A stretch of 32,937 nt of DNA from an uncultured Oscillospiraceae bacterium (GCA_944387285.1 CALXEH010000026.1:1-32937), one strand, 5' to 3'; positions 8,188-15,915 are shown, numbered from the stretch's first letter. Notes: generated by a model not told the origin, from the sequence alone. Program-made: numbers and translations.

Positions 8188-8916
8188 TTAAACCAGCGCG
8201 TCAACAAGGTTCGTGATGGGTATGGCGAGGAACATGCCGCCCAGCATGCTCAAGGGCAGGGCGTACTGCTCCATCCACTTCCACTTGAGGACCTTCACAA
8301 AGACGGCGCATACGCACATGAGTATGGCCGAGACGACCATGACGAAGAAGGGTATCCAGCCCCGCAGCCCCTCGCGTATGGTGCCGAAGACCATGCCGAG
8401 GAAGGCGCTTATCATGCCGAGGAAGAGGGCGGACATGAAGAGCGAGCCCCATTTTTCGTCCTTGGAGCGGATGCGCATGATGCCGTTTTCGATCTTCTTA
8501 CCGAAGGCGGGCACGAGGATGGTGCCGGGCACGATGCCGAGGGTCATGACCCAGGCAATGGTGGAGAAAATCTCAGGGTCAGTGATGAGCCGGCTGAGGT
8601 CGGTGCCGGCGCTCTGCGCGGCGGCGGCAGCGGCGGGCGTCTCATAGGTGAGCGCGCCGATGACGGAGAGCCTCAGCCAGGGCAGCGGGAAGCCCAGGGC
8701 CTTCGAGAGCGCAATAACGCCCAGCAGGATGGAGATGGCGGGCACGATGGTGAATACGGCGGCGGATACCGCAGTCCGCCGCAGCAGCTGTGAGCTGATG
8801 CCCAGCTTCCGCGCCCGCCGCCAGGCGAGCACGATGAACCTCAGCGACATGGCTATGACAAAAACTATGACCACGGCGACGAGGCAGTACATAAAAGTGT
8901 TGTTTGGATCGAACAA
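8188..8916 (-). CDS. DUF5058-like integral membrane protein
   Basis: The 242-residue protein has about seven hydrophobic segments. It matches my recollection of the clostridial DUF5058 family in length and in the N-terminal sequence with a MYCLVAVVIVFVIAMSLRF helix; the assignment is from memory, not a search. The start is taken as TTG at 8916, because an AGGGGGG site lies 10 bp upstream; a downstream ATG at 8892 has no good site. It is the first gene of the five-gene leftward operon and is preceded by a perfect 10-bp inverted repeat that includes its ribosome-binding site. No function is known for the family. Confidence 0.65.
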   Translation of the reverse strand: MFDPNNTFMYCLVAVVIVFVIAMSLRFIVLAWRRARKLGISSQLLRRTAVSAAVFTIVPAISILLGVIALSKALGFPLPWLRLSVIGALTYETPAAAAAAQSAGTDLSRLITDPEIFSTIAWVMTLGIVPGTILVPAFGKKIENGIMRIRSKDEKWGSLFMSALFLGMISAFLGMVFGTIREGLRGWIPFFVMVVSAILMCVCAVFVKVLKWKWMEQYALPLSMLGGMFLAIPITNLVDALV

Positions 8917-8922
8917 AGAGAA

Positions 8923-8969
8923 TACACCCCCCTAATAAAGAGTAGTTTACCACAACAGAGGGGGGTGTA
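8923..8969 (-). promoter_or_regulatory. Inverted repeat overlapping the ribosome-binding site of the five-gene operon
   Basis: On the minus strand TACACCCCCC (8969-8960) and GGGGGGTGTA (8932-8923) form a perfect 10-bp inverted repeat with a 27-nt loop. The second arm contains the ribosome-binding site of the TTG start at 8916. If both arms are transcribed, the hairpin would hide that site. A possible promoter, TTGTAC (8972-8967), 17 bp, TAAACT (8949-8944), would start transcription after the first arm; in that case the repeat would be a DNA operator. Confidence 0.55.
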
Positions 8970-8999
8970 CAATCAGTTTTTTTGCTTTTTCGTCAATAT

Positions 9000-9719
9000 T
9001 TAGTTTTTTTCCCAGCCGTCGAGGGGCAGGCGCTGCATGGCGCCGAAGACCTTGCTCTTGAGGTCGGGGTAATCGGCTGAGAGCCGGGCTATGAGCGTCT
9101 TGATCTCCTCGCGCTTGCTCACCTTGTCCTCGGGGCAGGTGGTGGGGACGAGGGGCAGGCCCATTTCGCGCACGAAGGCGGCTATGCTGCCCTCGCCCAG
9201 ATACAGCAGCGGGCGTATCTGGGTCACGTCGGCGCGGGACATGTAGGTGATGGGTTTAAAGCAGCTTATCTGCCCCGTGAAGAGCAGGTTCATGAGGAAG
9301 GTCTCGACGGCGTCGTCGAAGTGGTGGCCGAGGGCGAGCTTGCTGCAGCCGCGCTCCTTTATGGCATCGTTGAGCGCGCCGCGGCGCATCTTGGAGCAGA
9401 GCGAGCAGGGGTTTTCCTCCTGCCTGGCGTCGAAGACGATCTCGCGGATGTCGGTTTTAATGATGGTGTAGGGCAGGTCCCGCTGGGCGCACCAGGCAGC
9501 GACCGGGGCGAAATCCATGCCGGGAAAGCCCATGTCGATGGTGATGGCCTCGAGCTCGAAGCCAGAGGGGTGATAGCGCCGCAGATGCAGCAGGGCGGCG
9601 AGCAGGGCCATGCTGTCCTTGCCGCCGGAGACGCCGACGGCCACGCGGTCGCCGGGCAGCAGCATGCCGTAGTCGTCCGCGCAGCGGCGGACGAAGCCGG
9701 TGAATCTGTTCAGGTCCAT
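9000..9719 (-). CDS. TtcA-like tRNA 2-thiolation protein (PP-loop ATPase)
   Basis: The 239-residue cytosolic protein belongs to the TtcA/TtuA family, which adenylates a tRNA base and inserts sulfur, in TtcA at cytidine 32. The PP-loop SGGKDS is at residues 31-36, and GHHFDDAVET is the family's second nucleotide-binding segment. CSLC (Cys105 and Cys108) plus Cys195 in TTCPED match the three cysteines that hold the 4Fe-4S cluster. The ATG at 9719 follows a GGAGC site. It is divergent from rplM across a 210-bp promoter region. The exact tRNA position modified cannot be told from the sequence. Confidence 0.88.
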   Translation of the reverse strand: MDLNRFTGFVRRCADDYGMLLPGDRVAVGVSGGKDSMALLAALLHLRRYHPSGFELEAITIDMGFPGMDFAPVAAWCAQRDLPYTIIKTDIREIVFDARQEENPCSLCSKMRRGALNDAIKERGCSKLALGHHFDDAVETFLMNLLFTGQISCFKPITYMSRADVTQIRPLLYLGEGSIAAFVREMGLPLVPTTCPEDKVSKREEIKTLIARLSADYPDLKSKVFGAMQRLPLDGWEKN

Positions 9720-9820
9720 AAGAAAGCTCCAAAAATAAAAAATCGGAATCGAGAAAACGAGAGCAAAACAGAGAAAAACGGAGAATATTCGAGGTATTCA
9801 TATTGAAATCTAAAATGATG

Positions 9821-9849
9821 TTGACAAGGCCTTTCGGGAATGGTATAAA
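9821..9849 (+). promoter_or_regulatory. Consensus promoter of rplM-rpsI
   Basis: TTGACA (9821-9826) and TATAAA (9844-9849) are separated by exactly 17 bp. This is one of the strongest promoter matches in the window, as expected for ribosomal protein genes. Confidence 0.85.
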
Positions 9850-9854
9850 AATAA

Positions 9855-9885
9855 GGCGCGTCAAGGGTATTTTATGAGACGCGCC
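9855..9885 (+). promoter_or_regulatory. 5' UTR hairpin, candidate L13 leader
   Basis: GGCGCGTC (9855-9862) pairs with GACGCGCC (9878-9885) around a 15-nt loop, immediately after the expected transcription start and 44 nt before the rplM start codon. Firmicutes rplM mRNAs are known to carry an L13 leader that mediates autoregulation, and the position fits. There is no U-run after it, so it is not a terminator. Membership of the Rfam family is not verified. Confidence 0.5.
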
Positions 9886-9929
9886 GTGATTTGTCAAAGC
9901 ATTTATTATATACAAATGGAGGCTAAGAA

Positions 9930-10358
9930 ATGTCCACTACCATGCTGAACAAGGACACTGTTGTCCGCAAGTGGTACGTTATCGACGCTGCCGGCAAGCC
10001 CCTGGGCAAGACCGCCGCTCTGGCGGCCGACCTGCTCCGCGGCAAGCTGAAGGTCGATTACACCCCGCACGTTGACTGCGGCGACTATGTCATCGTTGTG
10101 AACGCCGAGAAGGCTGTGCTGACCGGCAAGAAGCTCGAGCAGAAGTACTACAGGACCCATTCCGGTTATCCCGGCGGCCTGAAGGAGACCCGCTACGACC
10201 GTCTGATGAAGCAGAAGCCCGAGCTGGCGATGAGGCTGGCCGTGCGCGGCATGCTTCAGAAGAACACCATCGCCGACTGGCAGCTCAAGAGGCTCCGCGT
10301 GTTCCGCGGCGCAGAGCACACCCACGCGGCGCAGAAGCCCGAAGTCTGGGACCGCTAA
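9930..10358 (+). CDS. rplM: 50S ribosomal protein L13
   Basis: This early-assembly large-subunit protein binds 23S rRNA. The 142-residue product has the normal length and the conserved RKWYVIDAAGKPLGK start, the DYVIVVNAEK strand and the HSGYPGG loop. The ATG at 9930 follows ATGGAGG at 9916-9922. rpsI begins 15 bp after the stop, the usual L13-S9 pair. It is driven by the 9821 promoter and perhaps controlled by the leader hairpin. Confidence 0.98.
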   Translation: MSTTMLNKDTVVRKWYVIDAAGKPLGKTAALAADLLRGKLKVDYTPHVDCGDYVIVVNAEKAVLTGKKLEQKYYRTHSGYPGGLKETRYDRLMKQKPELAMRLAVRGMLQKNTIADWQLKRLRVFRGAEHTHAAQKPEVWDR

Positions 10359-10373
10359 GGGAGGTAAGGAATA

Positions 10374-10784
10374 ATGGCTACCTATAAGAGCAAGAAGGCT
10401 TATATGTACGGCACGGGCCGCAGGAAGAGCTCTGTTGCGCGCGTGCATCTCTACCCGGGCGGCACCGGCAGCATCACGATAAACGGCCGCGACATAGACG
10501 ATTACTTTGGGCTTGAGACCCTGAAGCTGATCGTGCGCCAGCCGCTGGTGACGACCGGCACGCTGGGCAAGGTGGACATAGAGACCACCGTTTCCGGCGG
10601 CGGCGTGACCGGCCAGGCCGGCGCCATCCGCCACGGCATCGCCCGCGCCCTGCTGGCGGTGGACGAGAGCTTCCGCGCCCCTCTGAAGGCCGCCGGTTTC
10701 CTGACCCGCGACCCGAGGATGAAAGAGCGCAAGAAGTACGGCCTCAAGGCAGCCCGCCGCGCTCCCCAGTTCTCCAAGCGCTGA
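10374..10784 (+). CDS. rpsI: 30S ribosomal protein S9
   Basis: This small-subunit protein has a C-terminal tail that reaches the P-site tRNA. The 136-residue product shows the family motif [17 protein letters not shown] near the N-terminus, [19 protein letters not shown] in the middle and the basic tail ending in SKR. The ATG at 10374 follows a GGGAGGTAAGG site. It is the second gene of the rplM operon and is followed by a strong terminator. Confidence 0.98.
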   Translation: MATYKSKKAYMYGTGRRKSSVARVHLYPGGTGSITINGRDIDDYFGLETLKLIVRQPLVTTGTLGKVDIETTVSGGGVTGQAGAIRHGIARALLAVDESFRAPLKAAGFLTRDPRMKERKKYGLKAARRAPQFSKR

Positions 10785-10814
10785 TCGGCACTTCAAACTG
10801 GTTCAAAGATGTTC

Positions 10815-10852
10815 AAGGCCCCCGAAGCCCTGCGGCTTCGGGGGCCTTTCTT
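10815..10852 (+). terminator. Rho-independent terminator of rplM-rpsI
   Basis: A 15-bp stem (10815-10829 with 10834-10848, loop CTGC) is followed by TTTCTTATT. It overlaps the end of the convergent glycosyltransferase gene. Confidence 0.9.
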
Positions 10853-12413
10853 ATTGCAGCGGCAGCGCCGCGGTGTAGATGCCGCAGTTTTGCAGGGCGA
10901 AGCCCGCGTCTAGCAGTGCGCCGGCAGCCTCGTTGCCGGTGAGGAAGACGTAGGCCCCGCCGGGGTCGATATCCTCCGGGTCTATGCCGAAGACGCAGCG
11001 GCCGAAGGAGGCCACGTCCAGGAAGGCGGAGGGGTAGTTTTTGTATACCACCGTCTCCACATACTCGTCTGTCGGCTGCTGGAGGTAAAACAGCACGTCG
11101 GAGTAGTAGATGCCCGTGTCCAGGTAGATGCGCCCGTCGGTCCCGGCTGCGAGCTCCAGCGCCTCATCCAGGCCGTAAGCGTAGGCATAGGCCATGTTCC
11201 CGGGGTAGTCGCGGAAATAGTATACGGCGAAGGCGCCCATGTGCGCCAGGTAAGCGGCGAAGACGAGCCCCGTCACGAGCTCGCGCTTCGTGAGGCTGAC
11301 AAAGCGGTCGAGGCCCAGGGCCGCGGTGATGAGCATGGGCACATAGGCGCAGTTGAAGCGCGTCTCGTTCACCGCCGTAAGCAGCCCGAGCAGCAGGGCC
11401 GAGAGCAGCCAGAAGAGCAGCATGGCCTCCAGACAGGGCTCCCGGCTTTTGAGCGAGCGCGCGAGCCCGGCAATGCAGCGCCAGAGCCCCAGCAGGAAGA
11501 AGGGCAGGGTGCAGACGGAAAAGAGCCCGCCGCTGCCCGTGTATTTGAAGGGCAGGCCGCCGGCCACGGACTTCAGGAGCCTCCAGAGGTTCCCGGCGTT
11601 GTCCGCGATGTTTGAGAGCGAGAGCTCCGCCGAGCGCAGCTGCACGAGCTTTGGTATGGTGAAGGGCCCGATGGAGAGTTCGCCTATAAACCCGTAGTTC
11701 ACAAGCAGGAAGAGCATGAGCGGCAGCGCCAGCGCCAGGAGTATGGCGGCCGAGGCGCAGAGCCAGCCCGAAAACCTCAGCCGCCGGCAGAAAAAGCCGT
11801 AGGCCAGCAGCAGGAGCAGCAGCAGGGGCATGATGGGCCAGAGCACGGCGTAGGCGTAGAGCGAAAGGCCGTACATGAGCGCGGCGAGGGGCAAAAAGCG
11901 CTCGTCCTCAAAGCCGCGTACCAGGAAATAGAGCCCGAAGCTGAGAAAGCCCGGCGCGAGGTTCGATTCCAGGCCCCAGCGGGACATGTAGACGTGCCAG
12001 GGGCAGAAGGCGAGCAGCAGCAGGGCAAAGAGCGCCGCCCTGTCCCCGGCGAGGCGGCGGACGAGCCCGAAAACAGCCGCGAGGCTAAGACAGGAGACGA
12101 GAAGCTGCGCCAGGCGGATGGCCCAGACCTCGGGCCCGAAGAGGGCCACGAAGGGCAGCATGAGGTAGATGCCCAGGGCGTTCATGCCGCTGCCCCAGGA
12201 GGTGAAGTAGACGGGAAAGCTGCAGCCGCTCGAGTCGAAGCCGTAGTGCAGCAGCGACCAGGCTTCGTAACCGGCGAAGGCCTCGTCCTGGTTGATGCCC
12301 GCCGGCACAGCTCCAAAGCGCCAGAGCCTGAGGAAGAGGGCGAGCAGCATTATCAAAATGAAGAGCGGGCGCACGGGCAGCTTCCCGTCCCCGCCGGCAG
12401 TCAGCTTGCGCAT
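10851..12413 (-). CDS. GT-C type membrane glycosyltransferase (PMT/ArnT-like)
   Basis: The 520-residue protein has about eleven to twelve hydrophobic segments and a soluble C-terminal part of about 130 residues. The first outer loop contains AGINQDEAFAGYEAW, the acidic pair at the place where GT-C enzymes (GT39/GT83 families) hold catalytic Asp/Glu. Such enzymes move a sugar from a polyprenyl-phosphate donor to protein, lipid or cell-wall polymer outside the membrane; donor and acceptor are unknown here. The ATG at 12413 has GGAGG 6 bp upstream; a 20-residue upstream extension of the frame lacks support. It lies alone, between the convergent terminator of rpsI and the terminator of the two-component genes. 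Confidence 0.82.
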   Translation of the reverse strand: MRKLTAGGDGKLPVRPLFILIMLLALFLRLWRFGAVPAGINQDEAFAGYEAWSLLHYGFDSSGCSFPVYFTSWGSGMNALGIYLMLPFVALFGPEVWAIRLAQLLVSCLSLAAVFGLVRRLAGDRAALFALLLLAFCPWHVYMSRWGLESNLAPGFLSFGLYFLVRGFEDERFLPLAALMYGLSLYAYAVLWPIMPLLLLLLLAYGFFCRRLRFSGWLCASAAILLALALPLMLFLLVNYGFIGELSIGPFTIPKLVQLRSAELSLSNIADNAGNLWRLLKSVAGGLPFKYTGSGGLFSVCTLPFFLLGLWRCIAGLARSLKSREPCLEAMLLFWLLSALLLGLLTAVNETRFNCAYVPMLITAALGLDRFVSLTKRELVTGLVFAAYLAHMGAFAVYYFRDYPGNMAYAYAYGLDEALELAAGTDGRIYLDTGIYYSDVLFYLQQPTDEYVETVVYKNYPSAFLDVASFGRCVFGIDPEDIDPGGAYVFLTGNEAAGALLDAGFALQNCGIYTAALPLQ

Positions 12414-12457
12414 AAGAGCCTCCGGAAATGGCGTTTGCAAGCCAATTATGAAGCAAA

Positions 12458-12482
12458 CCCGCGCCGATGTCAACGGCGCGGG
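12458..12482 (-). terminator. Terminator after the two-component genes
   Basis: CCCGCGCCG (12458-12466) pairs with CGGCGCGGG (12474-12482) around a 7-nt loop. On the minus strand it is followed by TTTGCTT, directly after the histidine kinase stop codon. On the plus strand CGTTTTT follows, so it may also act in that direction. Confidence 0.6.
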
Positions 12483-12488
12483 CGTTTT

Positions 12489-13760
12489 TCAGAAGATCAG
12501 CCGCAGCGAGAAGATGCCGCCCTCGCAGTCGTACCTGCACAGGGCGCCGTATTTCCGGCAGAAGGCCAGGATGGACTGTGTGCCGAAGCCGTGGCCGGGC
12601 TGGTCGGTGACGGGCAGGCCGTCCTCGTCGAACTCTGCGCCGCCGGGGCAGGGGTTTTTGAGTTCCAACATCAGGCGCGGGCGGCCAATGAGCTTGCAGT
12701 GTATGCTGCGTTCGGCCTCCGGCAGGCGCTCGCAGGCGCGGATGGCGTTGTCCAGGGCGTTGGCCAAGACGATGGCCAGCTCGGCTTCGTCCACGGGCAG
12801 GGTGTCCGGCAGCTCGATCTGGGTCTCAAAGCGCACGCTGCAGGCACGGGCCCTCTCGTAGCAGAAGCCGAAGACCGCGTCCAGTACCGGCTGTCTGCAC
12901 CATTGTATCGGGCTGTAATCGTCCAGCCGCTCCTGGGCCGCGTCGAGAAAGCGCAGGGCCTCGTCGCACTTGCCGCGGCGGATGAGCTCGGCGGAGGCGG
13001 CCAGGCGGTGACGCAGGTCGTGTTTTTCCAGCCGCACGGCCTCGGCCGCCGAGGCGACGGCCTCGGTCCTTTCCCTGAGCGCGGCCGACTGCAGCTGCAG
13101 CATCACGCGGCTGCTGCGGACGTCGTTTTCGTACCAGACCCGGCCGAAAAAGAGGTACATTATATAAAACGCGCAGCCGCAGATGAGTATGGGCGCATAT
13201 ACCAGCACGGCCGAATCCAGGGGCGAGGCCTTGAAGTAGGCTCGGTTGACATAGAGCACGAACAGGCAGGTGCCGAGCGGTATGAGGCTGAGCACGGGCC
13301 AGCCCTCGTCCAGTTCCCGGAGTATGCGCTTGTAGGCCTTGCCGAAGCGTTTGAACAACAAAAACAGCAGCCCGAAGGAGGCCAGGCGCACGGCGAGCGG
13401 CAGCCAGAGCAGCCCGGGGAAGAGGGCCTGGGCCATATAGCCGTTGGCCCCGCCGAAAACGGCGATGTAAAAGGCGCTCATCACGCTGAATATGACGCGC
13501 AGGCCCTTGTACCTGGAACAGATGAGCGTGACGGCCACATAGGGCAGGATGAGCGTCAGCACGCCGTATCTGGAATAGAAATCGAAGCCGAGGCAGAATA
13601 TCAGGCACAGGTTCGCGGCAATGACCGCTGCTATGCCGCAGACCCAGCCGGCGCGCCAGCGCTTGACCGGCGTGCGGAACTCGAGAAGCAGCATGATGAA
13701 GGGCGCAAAGAGCGCCTGGGTGACGAAGACCGTTACCGTGCTCACGAGCTCCTGCGTCAT
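12489..13760 (-). CDS. GHKL-type sensor histidine kinase (AgrC/HPK10 class)
   Basis: The 423-residue membrane sensor kinase has six or seven hydrophobic segments over about the first 220 residues. A coiled-coil dimerisation helix with KHDLRHRL follows, where the first His is the likely phosphorylation site. The GHKL ATPase domain has the N box LANALDNAIRACERLP and the G box GHGFGTQSI. This architecture is that of AgrC-like kinases, which often sense peptides. The ATG at 13760 has GGAGG upstream; the in-frame extension into the regulator gene is not used. It starts 1 bp after the response regulator stop (TGACATG), and no signal-peptide gene is seen next to it. Confidence 0.87.
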   Translation of the reverse strand: MTQELVSTVTVFVTQALFAPFIMLLLEFRTPVKRWRAGWVCGIAAVIAANLCLIFCLGFDFYSRYGVLTLILPYVAVTLICSRYKGLRVIFSVMSAFYIAVFGGANGYMAQALFPGLLWLPLAVRLASFGLLFLLFKRFGKAYKRILRELDEGWPVLSLIPLGTCLFVLYVNRAYFKASPLDSAVLVYAPILICGCAFYIMYLFFGRVWYENDVRSSRVMLQLQSAALRERTEAVASAAEAVRLEKHDLRHRLAASAELIRRGKCDEALRFLDAAQERLDDYSPIQWCRQPVLDAVFGFCYERARACSVRFETQIELPDTLPVDEAELAIVLANALDNAIRACERLPEAERSIHCKLIGRPRLMLELKNPCPGGAEFDEDGLPVTDQPGHGFGTQSILAFCRKYGALCRYDCEGGIFSLRLIF

Positions 13761-13761
13761 G

Positions 13762-14478
13762 TCACTGTCCTCCAAGCCAGAATTTGCCCCAGGCCAGCTT
13801 GAAATTCTGGGCCGAGGCCCGGGGCAGGGTGATGGTCGTGCCGTTGTCGAGGAGCGCAAGCTGCCCGTCCACGCCGCTGACGTGCTGGAAATTCAGCAGA
13901 TAGCTCGCGCCGCACAGGCAGAAGCGCGGGTCGCGCAGCAGCTCGTCCACGGCGGCGCGGAAGGAGACGCGGATGGTCTGGGAATCCACAACGCCGTCCT
14001 CACAGTAATATCGCAGGCTGCGGCCCACCCGCTCGACGCAGAGCAGCCGGTCGAGCTGTATCCGCCGCTCGCCGTCCCGGGTGGAGACCAGAATGCAGCT
14101 CTCGCGCCAGCGCCGGAGCTTTTCCGCAGCGGCGTCCAGGACGCGGTGCAGCGGCTCGCAGTCCACGGGCTTGAGCAGATAGAAGAACGCCCCGACCTCG
14201 TAGCTGTCGGCCGCAAAGTCGTTGGAACTCGTCAGATATATTATCTCGCCGCCGTCGCCCAGCTCGCGCAGCTTTGAGCCTATGCGTATGCCGTCAAGCC
14301 CCGGCATGAGTATGTCGAGGATGTAAATGTCAAAATCCCCGAAGACCGCCTCGCGCAGCAGGGCCTCTCCACTGTCAAAAACCGCGACCCCGCCCGAGAG
14401 CCCCGGCCAGCTTCTCACACACTCGGCCACACGCTCGAGCTGCACCTCATCGTCATCGCAAATGGCTATCCTTAGCAT
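13762..14478 (-). CDS. LytTR-family response regulator
   Basis: The 238-residue two-domain regulator pairs with the kinase just downstream. The N-terminal receiver has the acidic pocket CDDDE (8-11), the phosphorylatable Asp55 in YILDILMPGLDG, a TSS motif and the KPVD lysine. The C-terminal 110 residues form a LytTR DNA-binding domain, as in AgrA and LytR. The ATG at 14478 follows GGGAGG about 10 bp upstream. The upstream region has a promoter at 14604-14576 and a tandem repeat at 14504-14544 that may be its own binding site. Confidence 0.9.
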   Translation of the reverse strand: MLRIAICDDDEVQLERVAECVRSWPGLSGGVAVFDSGEALLREAVFGDFDIYILDILMPGLDGIRIGSKLRELGDGGEIIYLTSSNDFAADSYEVGAFFYLLKPVDCEPLHRVLDAAAEKLRRWRESCILVSTRDGERRIQLDRLLCVERVGRSLRYYCEDGVVDSQTIRVSFRAAVDELLRDPRFCLCGASYLLNFQHVSGVDGQLALLDNGTTITLPRASAQNFKLAWGKFWLGGQ

Positions 14479-14503
14479 AGTGACCCTGCCTCCCTGTACA
14501 AGC

Positions 14504-14544
14504 ACAAAATTTGCGCAAAATGCTACAAATTCTGCGCAGATGCT
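14504..14544 (-). repeat. Tandem direct repeat in the leader of the LytTR operon
   Basis: ACAAAATTTGCGCAAAATGC at 14504-14523 (unit to 14524) is repeated as ACAAATTCTGCGCAGATGCT at 14525-14544, immediately adjacent. The start-to-start distance is 21 bp, two helical turns, which is the spacing of paired LytTR binding sites. It lies between the predicted transcription start and the regulator ATG. Confidence 0.6.
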
Positions 14545-14575
14545 CTGAAATATTCACAAATTTCCCTCAAAAGTT

Positions 14576-14604
14576 AGCATATCACGCAAGTCAAAGCGCG
14601 TCAA
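14576..14604 (-). promoter_or_regulatory. Probable promoter of the LytTR two-component operon
   Basis: On the minus strand TTGACG (14604-14599) and TATGCT (14581-14576) are separated by 17 bp, about 100 bp before the regulator ATG. It is divergent from the GntR promoter at 14628. Confidence 0.55.
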
Positions 14605-14627
14605 GCGCCGGAACCTCAAATTGGTAC

Positions 14628-14655
14628 TTGACAAAGTGATAATATTGTATATAAT
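14628..14655 (+). promoter_or_regulatory. Promoter of the GntR-ABC operon
   Basis: TTGACA (14628-14633) and TATAAT (14650-14655) are separated by 16 bp. Both hexamers match consensus perfectly, and the -10 lies inside the palindrome at 14642-14670. Confidence 0.85.
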
Positions 14656-14670
14656 CAATATATACAATAT
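14642..14670. promoter_or_regulatory. Palindromic operator, likely bound by the GntR regulator
   Basis: ATATTGTATATA (14642-14653) and TATATACAATAT (14659-14670) form a perfect 12-bp inverted repeat with a 5-bp spacer. It covers the -10 box and the transcription start of the GntR-ABC operon. YtrA-type GntR proteins bind AT-rich palindromes at their own promoters, so autorepression is likely. Confidence 0.75.
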
Positions 14671-14686
14671 ACAAGGGTGATCATAC

Positions 14687-15061
14687 TTGGATATCAAGAT
14701 CAGCAATGCGGGCGGTGTGCCGATCTACGAGCAGATCGTCTCGCAGGTGAAGGCGAAGATCATATCCGGCGAGCTTGGGGAAGGGGACGCCCTTCCTTCG
14801 ATGCGCCTTTTGGCAAAGGAGCTGCGGATAAGTGTCATCACGACGAAGCGGGCGTATGAGGAACTCGAGCGCGAGGGCTTCATCGTTTCGATGACGGGCA
14901 AGGGCAGCTTTGTCGCCGGCAGGGATCTGGAATTTGTGAGGGAGGAGCATTTGCGGCAGATCGAGGAGCTCATGGGCCGGATAGCGGAGCTGGCGCCCGC
15001 CTGCGGCCTGGGCCTTGACGAGCTGGAAGAGATGCTGCGCCTCACTTTTGAAGGGGAATGA
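14687..15061 (+). CDS. GntR family regulator, YtrA subfamily
   Basis: The 124-residue repressor has a winged helix-turn-helix domain (about 10-80, with PIYEQIVSQVKAKIISGEL, LPSMRLLAKEL and TTKRAYEELEREGFI) and a short helical C-terminus of about 45 residues for dimerisation. This short form without a ligand domain defines the YtrA group, which controls neighbouring ABC transporters. The TTG at 14687 is taken as start because the GntR domain begins there and AGGGTGAT lies 7 bp upstream. Its stop overlaps the start of the ABC ATPase gene (ATGA). The promoter lies inside a palindrome, so it probably represses its own operon. Confidence 0.92.
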   Translation: MDIKISNAGGVPIYEQIVSQVKAKIISGELGEGDALPSMRLLAKELRISVITTKRAYEELEREGFIVSMTGKGSFVAGRDLEFVREEHLRQIEELMGRIAELAPACGLGLDELEEMLRLTFEGE

Positions 15062-15915
15062 GCAAAACAATGGAAAACGCTATAGAAGTCAGCGGGCTTG
15101 CGAAGCGCTACCCGGGCTTTGCGCTGGAGGGGCTCAGCTTCAGCCTGCCTTCCGGCTGCATCATGGGCCTGATCGGCGAGAACGGCGCGGGCAAGAGCAC
15201 GACGATACGGCTGCTGCTGGGCCTTGCGCGGCCGGACGCGGGCAGCGTGCGCCTGCTGGGCGAGGACCCGTACAGCGCCGGGACGGAGCTGAGGGAACGC
15301 CTGGGCGTGGTCATGGACGACTGCTGCGTGCCGGAGACGCTCTGCCTGCGCGACCTGCGGCGCATACTCCGCGCGGGCTACCGGAGCTTTGACGGGCGGC
15401 GTTTCGACGCCCTGGCGGAGCGCTTTGAGCTGCCGGAGAAGAAGCCGGTGAAGGACTACTCGCGCGGCATGCGGATGAAGCTCTCGCTGACGGCGGCGCT
15501 TTCGCACGACTGCCGCCTGCTCATCCTGGACGAGGCGACGAGCGGGCTCGACCCCGTGGTGCGCGACGAGCTGCTGGACATCTTCCTGGAGTTCATACAG
15601 GACGAGGGCCGCAGCATCCTCGTGTCCTCGCACATCCTGAGCGACCTCGAGAAGGTCTGCGACTACGTCACCTTCATCCACGGCGGGCGGCTGCTGTTCT
15701 CGGAGGAGAAGGACACGCTGCTGGAGAAGTACGTCGTGGCGAAGCTGAGCGAGGCGGAGCTGCGCTCGCTGGACCCGGCGAAGGTGGCGGGCCTGAGGCG
15801 CTCGGCCTTCGGCGTGGAGGCGCTGGTGGAGCGCTCTGCGGCGCGCGGGCTGGTCTGCGACCCGGCGGGCATAGAGGACATTATGCTGTATTATCTGCGA
15901 GGTGAGACGAAATGA
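15058..15915 (+). CDS. ABC transporter ATP-binding protein
   Basis: The 285-residue ATPase subunit has Walker A GENGAGKST (40-48), a signature written YSRGM (134-138) instead of LSGGQ, Walker B LLILDE (154-159) and the H-loop SSH. The last 70 residues form a small extra domain, as in exporters of the ABC-2 type. In YtrA-linked operons such pumps are often connected with antibiotic peptides or cell-wall stress; the substrate here is unknown. The ATG overlaps the GntR stop, and its own stop overlaps the permease start (ATGA), giving a tightly coupled three-gene operon. Confidence 0.93.
   Translation: MSKTMENAIEVSGLAKRYPGFALEGLSFSLPSGCIMGLIGENGAGKSTTIRLLLGLARPDAGSVRLLGEDPYSAGTELRERLGVVMDDCCVPETLCLRDLRRILRAGYRSFDGRRFDALAERFELPEKKPVKDYSRGMRMKLSLTAALSHDCRLLILDEATSGLDPVVRDELLDIFLEFIQDEGRSILVSSHILSDLEKVCDYVTFIHGGRLLFSEEKDTLLEKYVVAKLSEAELRSLDPAKVAGLRRSAFGVEALVERSAARGLVCDPAGIEDIMLYYLRGETK

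Noticed and set aside
11994..13802. 602-codon open frame on the plus strand
   Set aside because: Antisense to the glycosyltransferase and the histidine kinase, which have clear motifs and ribosome-binding sites.
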